A DNA stretch of 64,000 bases, taken from the NCBI GenBank assembly GCA_964016985.1, contig OZ024823.1, positions 106,504,476 to 106,568,475 on the forward strand, written 5' to 3'. Origin of the DNA: Anodontia alba. Taxonomy: Eukaryota > Mollusca > Bivalvia > Lucinida > Lucinidae. A program made the position numbers and the translations under genes. This document shows positions 10,604-21,300 of this stretch, piece after piece; the first letter of the stretch is position 1, and each line of letters starts with the position of its first letter. The notes beneath the pieces were generated by a model, which was not told the DNA's origin, ran no database searches, and was given only the letters and a program-made list of their open reading frames with translations.

Positions 10604-11111
10604 ACCAATCTTGGTGTTTACGAGATACTGGTCCTAGGGAATCCATTGCTGAAGAGTGAACAGTGTCTCTGAAGACTGTCCAGCACTCATCTACATCTTC
10701 TGAACTGTGTTCCAGTGCATCTAAATGGCTGCAGAGATCGTTGACGAATGCTTGCCTCTTGCTGTCTTGTTTCAGCTTGGAGACATCTAATTTCTTTGGC
10801 ACCTTCTTGCCTTGTGGTCGTCGTACATGCTGAATGTGCAGGTTGAGTTTGCTGACAAGAAGCCTGTGATCTGACCAAAAGTCTGCACCACCAACAGTTT
10901 TAGTCACTCTGACATCCTGTCTGTCCTTCCTTCGTACTATGACATACTCAATGAGATGCCAGTGTTTGGAGCGAGGGTGCATCCATGTTGTCTTTCTGCG
11001 AGTTGGTAGACGGAAGACTGTATTGGTGATCAGTAATTCATGCTCTGCACACTTCCTTAAAAGGAGGTTTCCGTTGCTGTTGCACTTACCTACACCTTCA
11101 GATCCAATCAC
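10515..11111 (-). pseudogene. LINE endonuclease C-terminal half and linker
   Basis: Reads GVGKCNSNGNLLLRKCAEHE, TWMHPRSKHWHLIEYVIVRR and TVGGADFWSDHRLLVSKLNL. The WSDHRLL block is the C-terminal SDH motif of endonuclease/exonuclease/phosphatase-fold nucleases. It is offset from the N-terminal half by one base at about 11111-11117 (TGGGAAGAG), consistent with loss of one G. Confidence 0.85.
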
Positions 11112-11626
11112 TCTTCCCAGGTCTGGTGGTCTGTGCCCACTCTGGCACTGAAGTCCCCGAGGAGGATGAGTTTGGCTGTCCGGGGTGCTGCAGAAATCAC
11201 AGAATCCAATTCATCATAGAACTTGTCTTTAACCTCATCTGGGTTGGTCATTGTGGGTGCATAGGCACTTACAATCGTTGCATGCCTCTTGCCAGATAAG
11301 GGAAGTCTCAGCGTCATCAGGCGGTCATTTATGCCTTTGGGAAGTCCTGAGAGTTTGCTGACGAGGTGTGACTTGATGGCGAATCCTACTCCTGCTTCAC
11401 ACTGCTCTTCTTTCTTGCATCCACTCCAGAAGAAAGTGTAGCCAGCACCAACTTCTTTTAAAAGCCCTTCTTCTGCAAGGTGAGTCTCACTCAGAGCTGC
11501 AATCTCGACTTTGTATCGGTCAAGTTCTCTACCAACTAGAGCTGTTCTTCGCTCAGGTCTGTCAGAACTAGAACTGTCCATTAGGGTGCGCACATTCCAA
11601 GCGCCGATGGTTAAAGTTATCACCAT
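11108..11626 (-). pseudogene. LINE endonuclease N-terminal half
   Basis: Reads LTIGAWNVRTL near the start (the N of WNVRTL is an active-site residue), then IAALSETHLAEEG (E of SET, metal ligand) and later KLILLGDFSARVGTD (GDFNARVG-type motif with S in place of N). This nuclease would nick the target strand to prime reverse transcription. The ATG at 11626 is the likely ORF2 start. Asn-to-Ser in the GDFN motif is another probable inactivating change. Confidence 0.88.
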
Positions 11627-12060
11627 CTTCTTTTTTATTGTTTGACCGCTAAGTGGGATTCCCGCTGATCGCGGTTAACCAGCCATGGTTTTGAAGCAGG
11701 CAATTGTTTAGGGCACCTTTTCTAGCCCCTTCCCCATTCTACGGGGGTCAGCAGTGCAATCCTAAAAAGGTCTGCTCAGTCGCTCAGTTCAGCTGCCGAT
11801 TTCCCCATACTGCTTCGCTCTTAAGGAAAGCGACCATCTAGAACCAAGCCGTCTGTGTGCAGGTCTGTAACTACAGCTTCCAATGTTTCCTCACCTGCTG
11901 CTTCGCCACTCGCCCATTGCCACAGGGCTTTTGTATGATTTGCATATATGTGCTTGCTGTGAATGTGTGTTGCTGATTAAGATGACGTGCACTTAGGATT
12001 GGATTATAGTGAGGGAGAAGCGCGCAGTCAACCTCACTCTCTCATCCTGACCTAGCTGGA

Positions 12061-12495
12061 TCCAGAGGCAAGACAGTATCAGGACATCTGGAACTAAGCC
12101 CGGATGCAGTGGATGACCATGACTTCTTTTGTGCCTTGTCATACTCTCCATGCTCCACAACATACTGCTGCATCACCATTTGGGCCGTTGAATCATAGTA
12201 AGGATTTCTTCCACCCCAGCTGCCGAAGCAGACTTTACATAAGTGGAACAGGCAAATCCAGGTATGCAGGCTTTTGTTTGGAGTTGCCAACTCCTAGATG
12301 GATTGCCAACCAGGGTTTGAGAGCCCCATCTACCCTAGATATTGCTACACAGATTCTGTTAACAACTATACAGAAGCAGTAACTTAAATGTCTTATGCCA
12401 CAAAGTAAGATTCCCTTGAGTCATCATAGTCAGGTTTTGGGTTCTACCCATCAAATCAAGAATATAAACAGTTTACCAGTTTCAATACAATCCAT
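12061..12495. other. Flank of the LINE; no gene seen
   Basis: A moderately GC-rich segment that may still be LINE 5' UTR up to about 12300 (gaagcagactttacataagt...). No supported gene. Confidence 0.35.
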
Positions 12496-12701
12496 TTAAC
12501 CCTTGCCATGCTGAATAAATTAAGATGCCACATCCACTCCTAATTTTCAACCAATCAGATTACTTGATCCAGATTGTGATACAATTCGCATAATGACAAA
12601 AAGTGCAGATCCAGATCAGTTGGCTTCTTCAGAAGCCAACTGATCTGGATCTCCTGTTTTCTAAGGTGAGGTATATCCGAGTTGAGCAGGACAAGGGTTA
12701 G
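12496..12701 (+). mobile_element. TTAA MITE, family A, copy 2
   Basis: Left end TTAACCCTTGCCATGCTGAA; right end ttgagcaggacaagggtta followed by g instead of a, so the right TTAA has one mutation. The palindrome core is ttggcttcttcagaagccaa. One outer palindrome arm is shortened (ctggatctcctgttttc). Confidence 0.85.
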
Positions 12702-13200
12702 TTGAAGAGGTAAAATGTAGAGATACTGCACAGACACAATCTCAGGGTACTAATATTTAATCTTGACCTCTGGCTAACATGGTCAGTTTGTGGATGTGCA
12801 GACTCAAAGATATAAACAATTTTCAAGTTTTATGATGATGCAGGCATGAAATATAGACAAGAAATTAATAATGTATGACCTAGAAGTTTGCTCTTGCCTA
12901 CAATCCAGCTTGGTCAAATTGGCAGTGTGGGAGACACAAGTAACATTTGTCATGTGGTAGATATTACACTATTTCCATCAAGGAAGACAATTTTTCTTGC
13001 TTAGGAGTCAATTCACATGAAATATCAAAACATATTTTCTGAGAAAAATATGAAAAATATCAATTTCTCGCCTGCTGAAATTGCCCAGAGAGTGGTAATG
13101 GTTAAAACAAAGTCCTCCTATGAACATATATGTCAGAGCTCTGCTTTTGTGATGCAAGAACAAACACTGTTTTGGATCACACTATTTATTTAGTGACTAT
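12702..13200. other. No gene seen; decayed repeat sequence
   Basis: About 13000-13060 reads gtcaattcacatgaaatatc then aaacatattttctgagaaaa, a half-copy of the family E hairpin arms. No supported gene. Confidence 0.4.
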
Positions 13201-13620
13201 ATCATAAAATTAAATGCTGTGAAACATTAGTGGCTGTTCAAAACAAAATTAGCATATGAACATTGCAAGTCATGCAACTGTATAGGAAAACCAGAAAATA
13301 TCAGATCTTCCAATACAACAGGCAACATTCTAATTTACTGTCATGATCATCGACTAATAAGTACACAAATAACATAAAATACATGAACTTAACAACCTGA
13401 CTATAAAAATAACAATAAAGTAACAATAAAGTAACAAACTATTTTTCCAGGATTAAGTAATTAATTCAGTCACAAAAAAATTACCTTGACTCCTCATGCT
13501 CAAATAGATACGGTATATGTCCAAAAATTTCATACAATTTGTTACAGTTAATGTCCTGTAATTTTTTACACTTTATTCCATACTTTATTGTCTAAATTTT
13601 GCTTCTTGTGCTGTTGTTCT

Positions 13621-13834
13621 TTAACCCTCATCATGCTGAATCTATCAAGATGCCACATCCACATCTACTATTCTGCCGATCAGATTACTTGATCCAAGAA
13701 TTTGATACAAATGTACATACTTAATGACAAACAATGCAGATCCAGATCAGTTGGCTTCTTTAGATGCCAACTGATCTGGATCTACACTGTTTGCAAAGAC
13801 AGGGTATATGTAGGTTCAGCAGGACAAGGGTTAA
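13621..13834 (+). mobile_element. TTAA MITE, family A, copy 3 (nested; TTAA duplication provable)
   Basis: Starts TTAACCCTCATCATGCTGAA and ends caggacaagggTTAA. Removing it and one TTAA restores gttgttctTTAA atactaagtgg. The uninterrupted paralogue near 14350 reads gttgtttcTTAA aatacttagtgg. This filled/empty pair shows TTAA target duplication within the window. Confidence 0.95.
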
Positions 13835-13849
13835 ATACTAAGTGGAATG

Positions 13850-13915
13850 GCAAACAGTGTAGACCCTGATGATCAGTCCTTCAGGACCAGTCTGATCTGG
13901 GTCTGCACTGTTTGC
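13850..13915. repeat. Constant-arm palindrome, core around cagtccttcaggaccag
   Basis: Arms gcaaacagtgtagaccctga and tgatctgggtctgcactgtt. The core is cagtccttcaggaccagtctg with an extra tgatgatc on one side. Part of the family D element. Confidence 0.8.
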
Positions 13916-14280
13916 CTATGCCATTAGTAGAAAATTTGGTGTATGACATTTTAAGGGCATTTACCAAACATCATAAAAGTAAATACTGTGAAAGGTTAGT
14001 GGCCTTTTAAACCAAACCAGCATATGGACATTGCAAGTCATGCAACTGTATAGGAAAAACAGAAAATATCACATCTTGCTTTCCATTACAACAGACAGTC
14101 TAATTTACTTGTCCTATCATCAACTAACAAGTACACATGTACTGTAAAATACAGCAAATTAACAACCTGACTGTAAATATAACAATAAAGTATTAAACTA
14201 GTTTTTCAAGCAATCAGTTACTAACACATTCACAAAAAAAAAACAAAAAACAAAAAAAAAAAACATCTGAGCACAAATAG

Positions 14281-14476
14281 GTAAATGTCCTAAATTTTTT
14301 TTTACACTTTTGTCAATACCTTTTTGGCCTAAATTTTGCTTTATGCTGTTGTTTCTTAAAATACTTAGTGGAATGGTAAACAGTGTAAACTCTGATCAGA
14401 CTGCTCCTTCTGGATCTGCACTGTTTTCACACATCTTTTTGGTAGAAACTGGGGTACAAAATTCTAAGACATTTAC
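14281..14476 (+). mobile_element. Family D MITE (uninterrupted but decayed)
   Basis: Starts gtaaatgtcctaaattttt and ends ttctaagacatttaccat. The palindrome at about 14375-14426 is degenerate: left arm gtaaacagtgtaaactctga, core actgctccttct without its partner. It supplies the empty TTAA site for the neighbouring family A insertion. Confidence 0.75.
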
Positions 14477-14782
14477 CATACTCTATTTTGAGAAGGGTAT
14501 TTATACCTTGATGAGGCAAGATGCATAAAAATATGTAAAGCTCAGCTTTTCAAAACAGACCCTTAAAGCATTACTAAGAATTGTAGCAGACATTCTCAGG
14601 CAGCCCATTCACAGGAAATATCATGCCTTTTTTCTCAGAAAAAAAAGAGGATGTTTGCAGTTGTTATTAAGGGTAAAATCAATTAGAAATGGTCCTTTTT
14701 TGTGCTATCTTAAACCCTGACATTAAAAGCTGTACAAATACATACATAAGTGTTGCAGTTCTACTAATGGATGCTCTGCTTG
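14477..14782. other. No gene seen
   Basis: AT-rich spacer with a family E-like fragment (cacaggaaatatcatgcctt then ttttctcagaaaaaa) at about 14600-14645. Confidence 0.4.
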
Positions 14783-16843
14783 CACGGTCAGGAAACTTCA
14801 TAATTGGAGCCAGTGGCTCTGGTAAGCAAATGTTGTGTGCGTCTTCAGGAGCACGTGCGGGTCTGAATATAGCGACGGAAAAAAGTAAACAAAAGAGGTA
14901 GGTCAGTCACTCGTCAAAAGAATCTGTTTTTGTGGGGTAGTTTTTCTTGAAAAGGAGAATTACATGCTGCTCTCAAGTCTTTTAACAGTTTTCTCACCTA
15001 ATAGATAGTTTGTAAATGTGTACGATCTCATCTGAATTACTTGTGGTGTGGGCTGAATGATGCTGAATAAACTGATCGTCGAAGGTTCAGCGACACTATT
15101 CCCGGTTATTTTTTCATAAAATGCATATGCGCCTGGACTGTTTGGCATTTTTTATGTGTGAAATGATTGTTTGACCTATCTCACTTACCAAAAAATAAAT
15201 ATTGACAACAAACTAATGGAAGTGGAGGGCAAATAAACAATGGCTCTGATGGTGTCGGGCGGCTCTGAATATATCGGTCGGCTCTGATAGCTGAGGGCTA
15301 ATGTTTGCAGAACTATTATTATAAAAGACAGCCTCTGTCCAGCTGCGAGTATTGAAGCCTTGCAGCAATGTTTGTCTCTTCTGATCTTTGACGTGCAATG
15401 AATCTTTAAGTTGCTTTCAAACCACAATCAAGGGTGACCAGATAAAATAACAGCAATGTTAAAAAAGCATTAGAAAGAAATAGAATTTTATACATGTATT
15501 TAATTTGTTGACACATTAATGATCATAAATGTAGCAAATCATGACCACGATTTCATTTACTACAGTTGTTTTGTCGCTAGGCAACAGGAGGTGTTTGGCA
15601 GGATGTGCTTTGACAATCACTCATTCACGCATTTAGAATCTAACTTTTAGAAAGTCAAAAGTTTTAACCTTAGAAGTTGCATATACAGAGGACTACACCA
15701 TAGGTTGCATTACGTTTTGGACGACCCTTGTAATCGATCAGCAAAGGCTCAGGCGGGATTGCTTGCGCTGTTTGCACACAGTTAGTATGAAACTATACAA
15801 CAGTGTAGACCAAGAATCAGCCAACTAGACCTACTAAATGGTCGTACAGGGGATTTGATGGCTGTGTAGGCACATTTGAAAAAGGTTTAAACCGAGGAGT
15901 GGACAGGATGTACAATAGGAAGTTTGAAAATGGTAGGTTAATCACTATTAACCATTCCAGCTGAATCTTTGAAACACATTTTTAAATCAAAAAAGGAAAA
16001 AAAACTAAACAACAAAAAGTTCAACCTCTAAAAGCAATTTTTTGGTGACATAAAATGGCTGAGGTAGGTTTAACTTTCGTAGGATTTTCTAGCTGAAATC
16101 GAGATTTATATTTTGCACAGGTGAGCTAAAATAAGACCACAAAAATTGCACCTGTGACGTGATCCATTATATCGCATATCTTGAAACAGAAAAATCCACG
16201 TAAATCCACTACCAGAGGCCATAATCAGTTTCTGTGCTTGTTTTGATAAGGTTGTATGTCCCCGTCAAGACATTCTAGAGCAAAAATCAACTGTTACAGC
16301 ACAGAATAGATGTCCAAAGATCAGAAGAGACAAACGTTGCTGCAAGGCTTCAATACTTGCAACTGGACAGAGGCTGTCTTTTATAATAATAGTTCTGTAA
16401 ACATTAGCCCTCAGCTATCAAGAGCCGACCGATATATTCAAAGCTGCCCTACACCATCAGAGCCATTGTTTATTTGCCCTCCATTTCCATTAGTTTGTTG
16501 TCAATTTTTATTTTTCGGTAAGTGAGACAATTCAAACAATCATTTCACACATAAAAAATGCCAAACAGTCCAGGCGCATATGCATTTTATGAAAAAATAA
16601 CCGGGAATAGCGTCGCTGAACCTTTGATGATCAGTTTATTCAGCATCGATCAGCCCACGCCTCAAGTAATTCAGACGAGATCATAAACATTTACAAACTA
16701 TCTATTCAGCCGCAGTGACTGACCTACCTCTTTTGTTTACTTTTTTTCAGCCGCTATATTCAGAGCCACACATGCTCCAGAATATGCACACAACATTTGC
16801 TTATCGGAGCCAATGGCTCCGATTATGAAGTTTCCTGACCGTG
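14783..16843. repeat. Long inverted duplication with about 890-920 bp spacer
   Basis: Left arm about 14783-15392 and right arm about 16312-16843 are inverted copies. The outer ends pair cacggtcaggaaacttcata with tatgaagtttcctgaccgtg. The inner ends pair ctgatctttgac with gtccaaagatcag. Long internal matches include the gcctctgtccagctgcgagt region and its inverse actggacagaggctgtcttt. The arms differ in length (about 610 and 530 bp) and by scattered substitutions. The spacer (15393-16311) has no supported gene. It could be a large foldback transposon or an inverted duplication; no target duplication was recognised. Confidence 0.8.
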
Positions 16844-17260
16844 GCTTGTAGCCAAGCCCTCTTCTGTATTTTGTCCTAGAGTTGAGAATTTATATTTTTT
16901 CTGTGTTGAGCCACTGATTACTTCTGGAACCCGTTCATGGACGGAATAATTATAAGTACTGGAATTGTGTCAAGATCAAGACTGATATAAGACCCCACAC
17001 CCCACCTCCCCTGCCACCCACCCACATCCTGTTATAGTTTTACACTGTTTTCAGATGTGCTAACGACTGCGCTATGGAGCCCAGCAAGTTTGATGATTCT
17101 AGCCTTGTAGTTGCTGTGAAAAGTGGCACAAATTTTTATGCAAAATGATTACACTGAGAGAAAGAAAAAATGATTAAGAGAAGAGTAAAAGACAAAATTC
17201 TTGTTCTCAATCCCATAATACAATAACATAATATTTACCAGTAAAATAAGTACAGGTTTG
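16844..17260. other. No gene seen
   Basis: Contains a C-rich stretch near 16990-17030 (accccacaccccacctcccc). No supported gene. Confidence 0.45.
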
Positions 17261-17592
17261 TACAGTTAACCCTCCTTACAACGACACTTGATACAATGAC
17301 AAAATTCGTTTTAATGACAATTTGTATGTCACGAAACCTTCACTTAAGAGGTGACAGTTAATGAGAAATTCTACAAGAAATTGCATTAAAATTTCAAGCA
17401 GCATATATTCTGGATATTTGTTAGAATCACCTCTAACAAATATCCAAAACGTATGTTCTTTGAGGAAATAAGAATAAAACAAAGTCTTTCTTACATATTC
17501 TGTCCATTAAGGATTCTTTACAACAGAAAATTCTTTTTAATGGCAACATCTTTGGGAACAAATGCTGTTGTTGTAACGAGGGTTCACTATAT
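17261..17592. mobile_element. TIR element with central hairpin
   Basis: Left end acagttaaccctccttacaa and right end ttgtaacgagggttcactat form a terminal inverted repeat. The centre at about 17400-17455 is a hairpin made of tattctggatatttgttaga and its inverse. It resembles the 6846 element in plan (two-tier symmetry) but not in sequence. Confidence 0.7.
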
Positions 17593-17769
17593 ATTACTAA
17601 GGAAAGTACAGGACATTTTCATACAACATAATGGAATAATGCAAGTAAGGAATTTGTGGAGATAAAGAATATCAATACTTTTTGGCTGGAAAAAATCCTC
17701 TTGAAGCTATACTAGTTGCAACAATACTTAACTCTTAAAGTGCTATACAAAACTGCAGCAGATGACTTT

Positions 17770-17890
17770 CTCATTTTTTTTTTATATTTTTTTCAGAGAA
17801 ACTAAGGCTTTACATTTCATGTGAATCATCTGCTTAGCAGACAATTCACATGAAATGTAATGCCTAATTTTTTCTGAAAAAAAAAAAAAA
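17770..17890. repeat. Hairpin, family E' (gaatcatctgcttagcagacaattc core)
   Basis: Arms ttttcagagaaactaaggct...catttcatgtgaatcatctg and the inverse, with loop cttagcagacaa. Related hairpins: 18420-18545 and 34005-34115, and a half-copy at 39950-40000. The flanking poly(T)/poly(A) runs belong to the arms. Confidence 0.8.
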
Positions 17891-18130
17891 AAATACAAAA
17901 AATCAAAATGCTGTCTGCTGCAGTTGTGATTAGTACTTTACCTGTTAATACCATAATATTAAAATATATAATATTTATGTCAAGGTAGTGTGATCAAACA
18001 AGGCAAGCAATAAATTAACTGTATTACCCTAAGTAATGTGACACCATAAATCCTTACCATCCCTGTCCTAGGATTTGTAAGTCTGTTTCACTACCTGCTG
18101 GTGTGCATAAAATATTGCTGTACAAGTGGT

Positions 18131-18197
18131 AAAAAACGGTATAGACCCTGATCAGATGCTGCATTCTGCAGCATCTGATCTGGGTCTACACTGTGTG
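18131..18197. repeat. Constant-arm palindrome, core atgctgcattctgcagcat
   Basis: Arms aaaacggtatagaccctgat and atctgggtctacactgtgtg with a perfect core. It lies in a TIR-like setting with ends near attaccctaagtaatgtgac (about 18020) and tgtctgttcgaatgcctaag (about 18207). Confidence 0.8.
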
Positions 18198-18993
18198 CTC
18201 AGGTCTGTCTGTTCGAATGCCTAAGAGATACACACAAATTTTAAAGAGTATGGCCTCGGAGGTAAATACACAAGTCTGTGTAAAAATAAAATAATGTATC
18301 TAAGAACTATCTTTTTGACTAGAGCATACTTGATTGTACATGTACATAAAATAATTGGTACACTTACCACTAAAAACATGGTGTTTAATTGTGTAAATGA
18401 CATTCTCATTTTTATTTTTATTTTTTTTTTTTTTTTTTCTGGAAAAGGTTTGACCATTTAAGTGAATAATCAGTCTAGCAGATGATTCACATGAAACATC
18501 AAGCCCTCTTTTCTCTGAAAACAAACAAACAAACAAAACAAAACAATAACAATAAATTCTGGATGTCATCTGTTGCAGTCAGGTATGGTGCTCTAAGGGT
18601 TAAATTATCCATGCTCAAAAACACAGATCTATATGCTAATTAAAGATATTTTTTGGCACCAAATATATGGCTAAAATATTTTGTGGTTACTTGCCAGAAT
18701 TGCTCCCAAGGCAATTCTAGTGAGTGACCATAAGGTGGGTTTTCATGCAGAAATGATTAAAATTTATCATCTAAATACTTCCTTTATTTTGACACATGTC
18801 AAGAAGTTAAATCTTTTGACTAGAACATATTACCATATTTCATACATTTGTAGCACTAGATAAGAGTGGGTATCCGGATACTATTTTTTTTATTTCTTGG
18901 AGAAATAAGAAAAATATCAATACTTTTTGGTTGAAAAACATACCTTATCAAGAGCTATGATATTTATCCTAAATATTGGGACACCTTAACTCC
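18198..18993. other. AT-rich repeats; no gene seen
   Basis: Holds the family E' hairpin at 18420-18545 and a family C-like half element at about 18680-18760 (ttgctcccaaggcaattcta). No supported gene. Confidence 0.5.
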
Positions 18994-19300
18994 TCATCAC
19001 GAAAAACATACCTATATAATTTTGAACCCCTTAAACCCAACTTTTATATAGTAAAACTGGGGTTTATAGGGGTATACATTATTTTTCTTATTTCTGCTCA
19101 AAAACATACATTGTGGGTACTCGTTAGAACTGCCTCGGCAAGGCAGTTCTAACGAGTACCCACAATCTATGTTCTGAGCAGAAGTACCCACAATCTATGT
19201 TCTGAGCAGAAATATGAAAAAAATCAGAATTATATCTGAAAACATTCAATTTTTGGTGGTGAAATTTTCAATATATTTGAAAAGGTGTGTTTTCGTAATG
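18994..19300 (-). mobile_element. Hairpin MITE, family B (inverse orientation)
   Basis: Ends catcacgaaaaacataccta and gtgtgttttcgtaatg. The central palindrome around aactgcctcggcaaggcagtt has long arms (catacattgtgggtactcgt). A 31-bp piece of the right arm is duplicated at 19155-19215 (gtacccacaatctatgttct twice). Confidence 0.85.
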
Positions 19301-19373
19301 TCACCACATTGGTCCCAAAATTAAACAAGTTCATGGCTACATGGTGAAGCATCTAAATACTGCTGGTTGAGTG

Positions 19374-19440
19374 GTAAACAGTGTAGACTCTGATCAAATA
19401 CTGCATTATGTAGTGTCTGATCTAGGGCTACAATGTTTGC
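19374..19440. repeat. Constant-arm palindrome, decayed core
   Basis: Arms gtaaacagtgtagactctga and tctagggctacaatgtttgc; core atactgcattatgtagtgt is imperfect. It sits between two family B copies. Confidence 0.75.
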
Positions 19441-19465
19441 TCAGCCTGTCTGTCTGAATACTTAG

Positions 19466-19981
19466 CATTACGAAAACACGCCTATTCAAATATATTGAAA
19501 ATTTCACCACCAAAATTTGAAAGTTTTCCGATAAAAATTCTGAAAGTTTTCATATTTCTGCTTAAAACATAGATTGTGGGTACTCGTTAGAACTGCCTCG
19601 ACGAGGCAGTTCTAACGAGTACCCACAATTTATGTTTCTGAGCAGTAATAAGTAAAATAATGTATACCCCTGTAAACCCCAGTTTTACTATATAAAAGTG
19701 GGGTTTAAGGGGGTCAAAATAATATAGGCGTGTTTTTTTGATTTGGGTTTTACGGCCCTTTCAAGAATATTTCACTTATATCGAGCCGATCGTTCATCGA
19801 AGGTGGGCGAAAACCGGAGAACCCGGAGAAAAACCACCTGACCATCCGTAAGCAGAACTTGGCTTTCCCACATATTACCCGAGCGAGGCTCGAACCACAG
19901 CGGTGAGAAACCTAATGGATTAAGAGTCAACTCTCTTATCCACTAGGCTACGGGGGCCCACTATAGGCGTGTTTTCGTGAT
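19466..19981 (+). mobile_element. Hairpin MITE, family B, split by a SINE
   Basis: Left end cattacgaaaacacgcctat; right end ataggcgtgttttcgtgatg. The central palindrome aactgcctcgacgaggcagtt is intact. The right TIR is interrupted by the SINE at 19737-19961, with tataggcgtgtttt duplicated on both sides. Confidence 0.9.
19737..19961 (-). mobile_element. tRNA-derived SINE (lysine-tRNA-like head), nested
   Basis: Read on the minus strand, it starts gcccccgtagcctagtggat, has gactcttaatcc (the anticodon-loop region of a lysine tRNA) and a B box ggttcgagcctc. It ends gggccgtaaaacccaaatc plus an A run. Target duplications tataggcgtgtttt lie at 19723-19736 and 19962-19975. The tail shares gccgtaaaacc with the other SINE family here. 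The tRNA fold is broken by extra bases before the B box, so this is not a functional tRNA gene. Confidence 0.9.
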
Positions 19982-20104
19982 GGGGTAAATACAATACTTT
20001 TACCTAGACATATGTCCAGCTACCAGCAGTGACTCTTCTTGACTAGAACATAAGCATAAGACTTGCTAAGGAGGAGTATTTTGTTGATAATTCTGGGATA
20101 TTTA

Positions 20105-20188
20105 TTTCATTTCTCCGTAAAAATGTATGTTGTGCATTAACAATAGAAGTGCCTCACTGAAGCACTTCTAAAACATACCCACAACATA

Positions 20189-20210
<22 letters not shown>
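20105..20210. repeat. Hairpin, family C, followed by a poly(T) run
   Basis: Arms ttatttcatttctccgtaaa...atgtatgttgtgcattaa and acataccca, core gaagtgcctcactgaagcacttc. The right arm ends in a 29-base T tract at about 20190-20218. Confidence 0.7.
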
Positions 20211-20218
<8 letters not shown>

Positions 20219-20222
<4 letters not shown>

Positions 20223-20701
20223 GAGGACATTGCCCCTAAAGAATTACCTCATACTCCTTATCAAGTCCTCTGATACTAGATTGTACGTCATAAAATAGGG
20301 AGCCTATTTATATTGCAAATTCAGTTAAAAACAAAAACTATTTTGGTTTCCCTGAGAGAAAAACCAACATTTCTGTATGTGAACAGAAAAGTCAAGACCA
20401 GCATGCATGTCTGGGAAGAAACTATTCATCTTTCTAAATGATGTAGAAAGGACAGTGGACAGACTGGCCTTGTTGACAGTGGACAGACTGGCCTTGTTGT
20501 CACTGTTTACATAGAAGAAAAAGTTGATTTCACCACAGCAGTTTCATCTGATCATTTCTGTTGCCTACTGGGTTAATTTAAGGGGAATGGGGGCCATTCA
20601 AATTCTTGAATAAAAAAATGCTCCTTCTAAGGGCAAATTCTTTCTTTGAAGCATAGCTCCCACTTTTGAAAGGATTCAAGTATTTGGAAGCAAATTTTTT
20701 G
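20219..20701. other. No gene seen; small tandem duplication
   Basis: A 26-bp unit (acagtggacagactggcctt plus gttg) is repeated in tandem at about 20451-20500. Otherwise no structure or gene supported. Confidence 0.5.
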
Positions 20702-20912
20702 TTAACCTTTGTCATGCTGAATAAATTAAGATGCCATGCCCATTTCTAATTTTCAACCAATCAGATTTGATCCAGAATTTTGATACAAATTCACATACTT
20801 AATGACAAACAGTGCAGATCCAGATCAGTTGGCTTCTTCAGAAGCCAACTGATCTGGATCTACACTGTTTGCAAAGGCAGGGCATATCTGGGTTCAGCAG
20901 GACAAGGGTTAA
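20702..20912 (+). mobile_element. TTAA MITE, family A, copy 4
   Basis: TTAA ends on both sides; left ttaacctttgtcatgctgaa, right ttcagcaggacaagggttaa. The palindrome is near perfect with core ttggcttcttcagaagccaa. Confidence 0.92.
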
Positions 20913-21179
20913 ATGATAGAAGAAACAAATTTCAAGTGCAGCCAGTCCCGTAAAATCATTCTGCACTGAGGTTTGGAAGAGATATGCCATCACCCAATAC
21001 ACTTATCTACAAAGATAAGAAAGAATAAGCTCCACAAATCATTGTGGTGGTCATGGTAAGACATGAGTAAACGAATCATCATACATGTAATTCTCTCTAA
21101 ATATCAAGCTTAAACTAGAACTACCAAAAGAGGATTTGTTAAGGAGGGGTATTTACTGATAATTAAGGTATATTTTTTT

Positions 21180-21300
21180 CCAGTTCTCCATTAAAAAAAC
21201 AGACAGATACCATGGGTATACATTTGAAGTGCCTTACCTAGGCACTTCTAATGAGTACCAGCAACACATTTATATCGTTATCCCAGAATTATCATCAAAT
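21180..21300. repeat. Hairpin, family C (diverged)
   Basis: Core gaagtgccttacctaggcacttc with partly decayed arms (ccatgggtatacatt / aatgagtaccagcaacaca). The rest of 20913-21445 shows no gene. Confidence 0.65.

Larger units (their letters stand above)
8430..12060 (-). mobile_element. Degenerate non-LTR retrotransposon (LINE), minus strand
   Basis: The element encodes, in order, an apurinic-type endonuclease, a linker region, a reverse transcriptase and a terminal CCHH zinc finger. Three frameshifts and one in-frame stop break it. The coding part spans 11626 down to 8430. GC-richer sequence to about 12060 resembles a 5' UTR, with a gtcaggatgagagagtgagg-type start on the minus strand. The outer limits are uncertain. 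The clade cannot be settled by eye; a terminal zinc finger and this endonuclease type are widespread among animal LINEs. Confidence 0.85.
13515..13980 (+). mobile_element. Family D MITE, interrupted by a family A copy
   Basis: Ends resemble ggtaaatgtcctaaaattt and its inverse (here tatgtccaaaaatttcat and ttttaagggcatttaccaaa). The interior contains ctaaattttgctt, a gctgttgttctt block, then (after the inserted MITE) atactaagtggaatgg and the palindrome at 13850-13915. Other copies: 14281-14476, 25561-25780 and 38818-39040. Confidence 0.8.
13200..14350. repeat. Tandem local duplication, units about 13200-13620 and 13980-14350
   Basis: Both units contain cattgcaagtcatgcaactg, tataggaaaa(a/c)cagaaaat and ttaacaacctgact(a/g)taaa in the same order, about 785 bp apart. 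The first unit's end was later split by a family A MITE (13621-13834); the second unit is the empty site. Confidence 0.8.

Noticed and set aside
14689..14901. Frame containing GNFIIGASGSGK, similar to a nucleotide-binding P-loop
   Set aside because: The stretch lies in the arm of the long inverted repeat, is only 70 codons, and the motif comes from a repeated ggagccagtggctctgg palindrome. No Walker B or family context.
19860..19961. Possible tRNA-Lys gene
   Set aside because: It is flanked by a 14-bp target duplication together with a SINE tail, and the T arm is displaced by extra bases.
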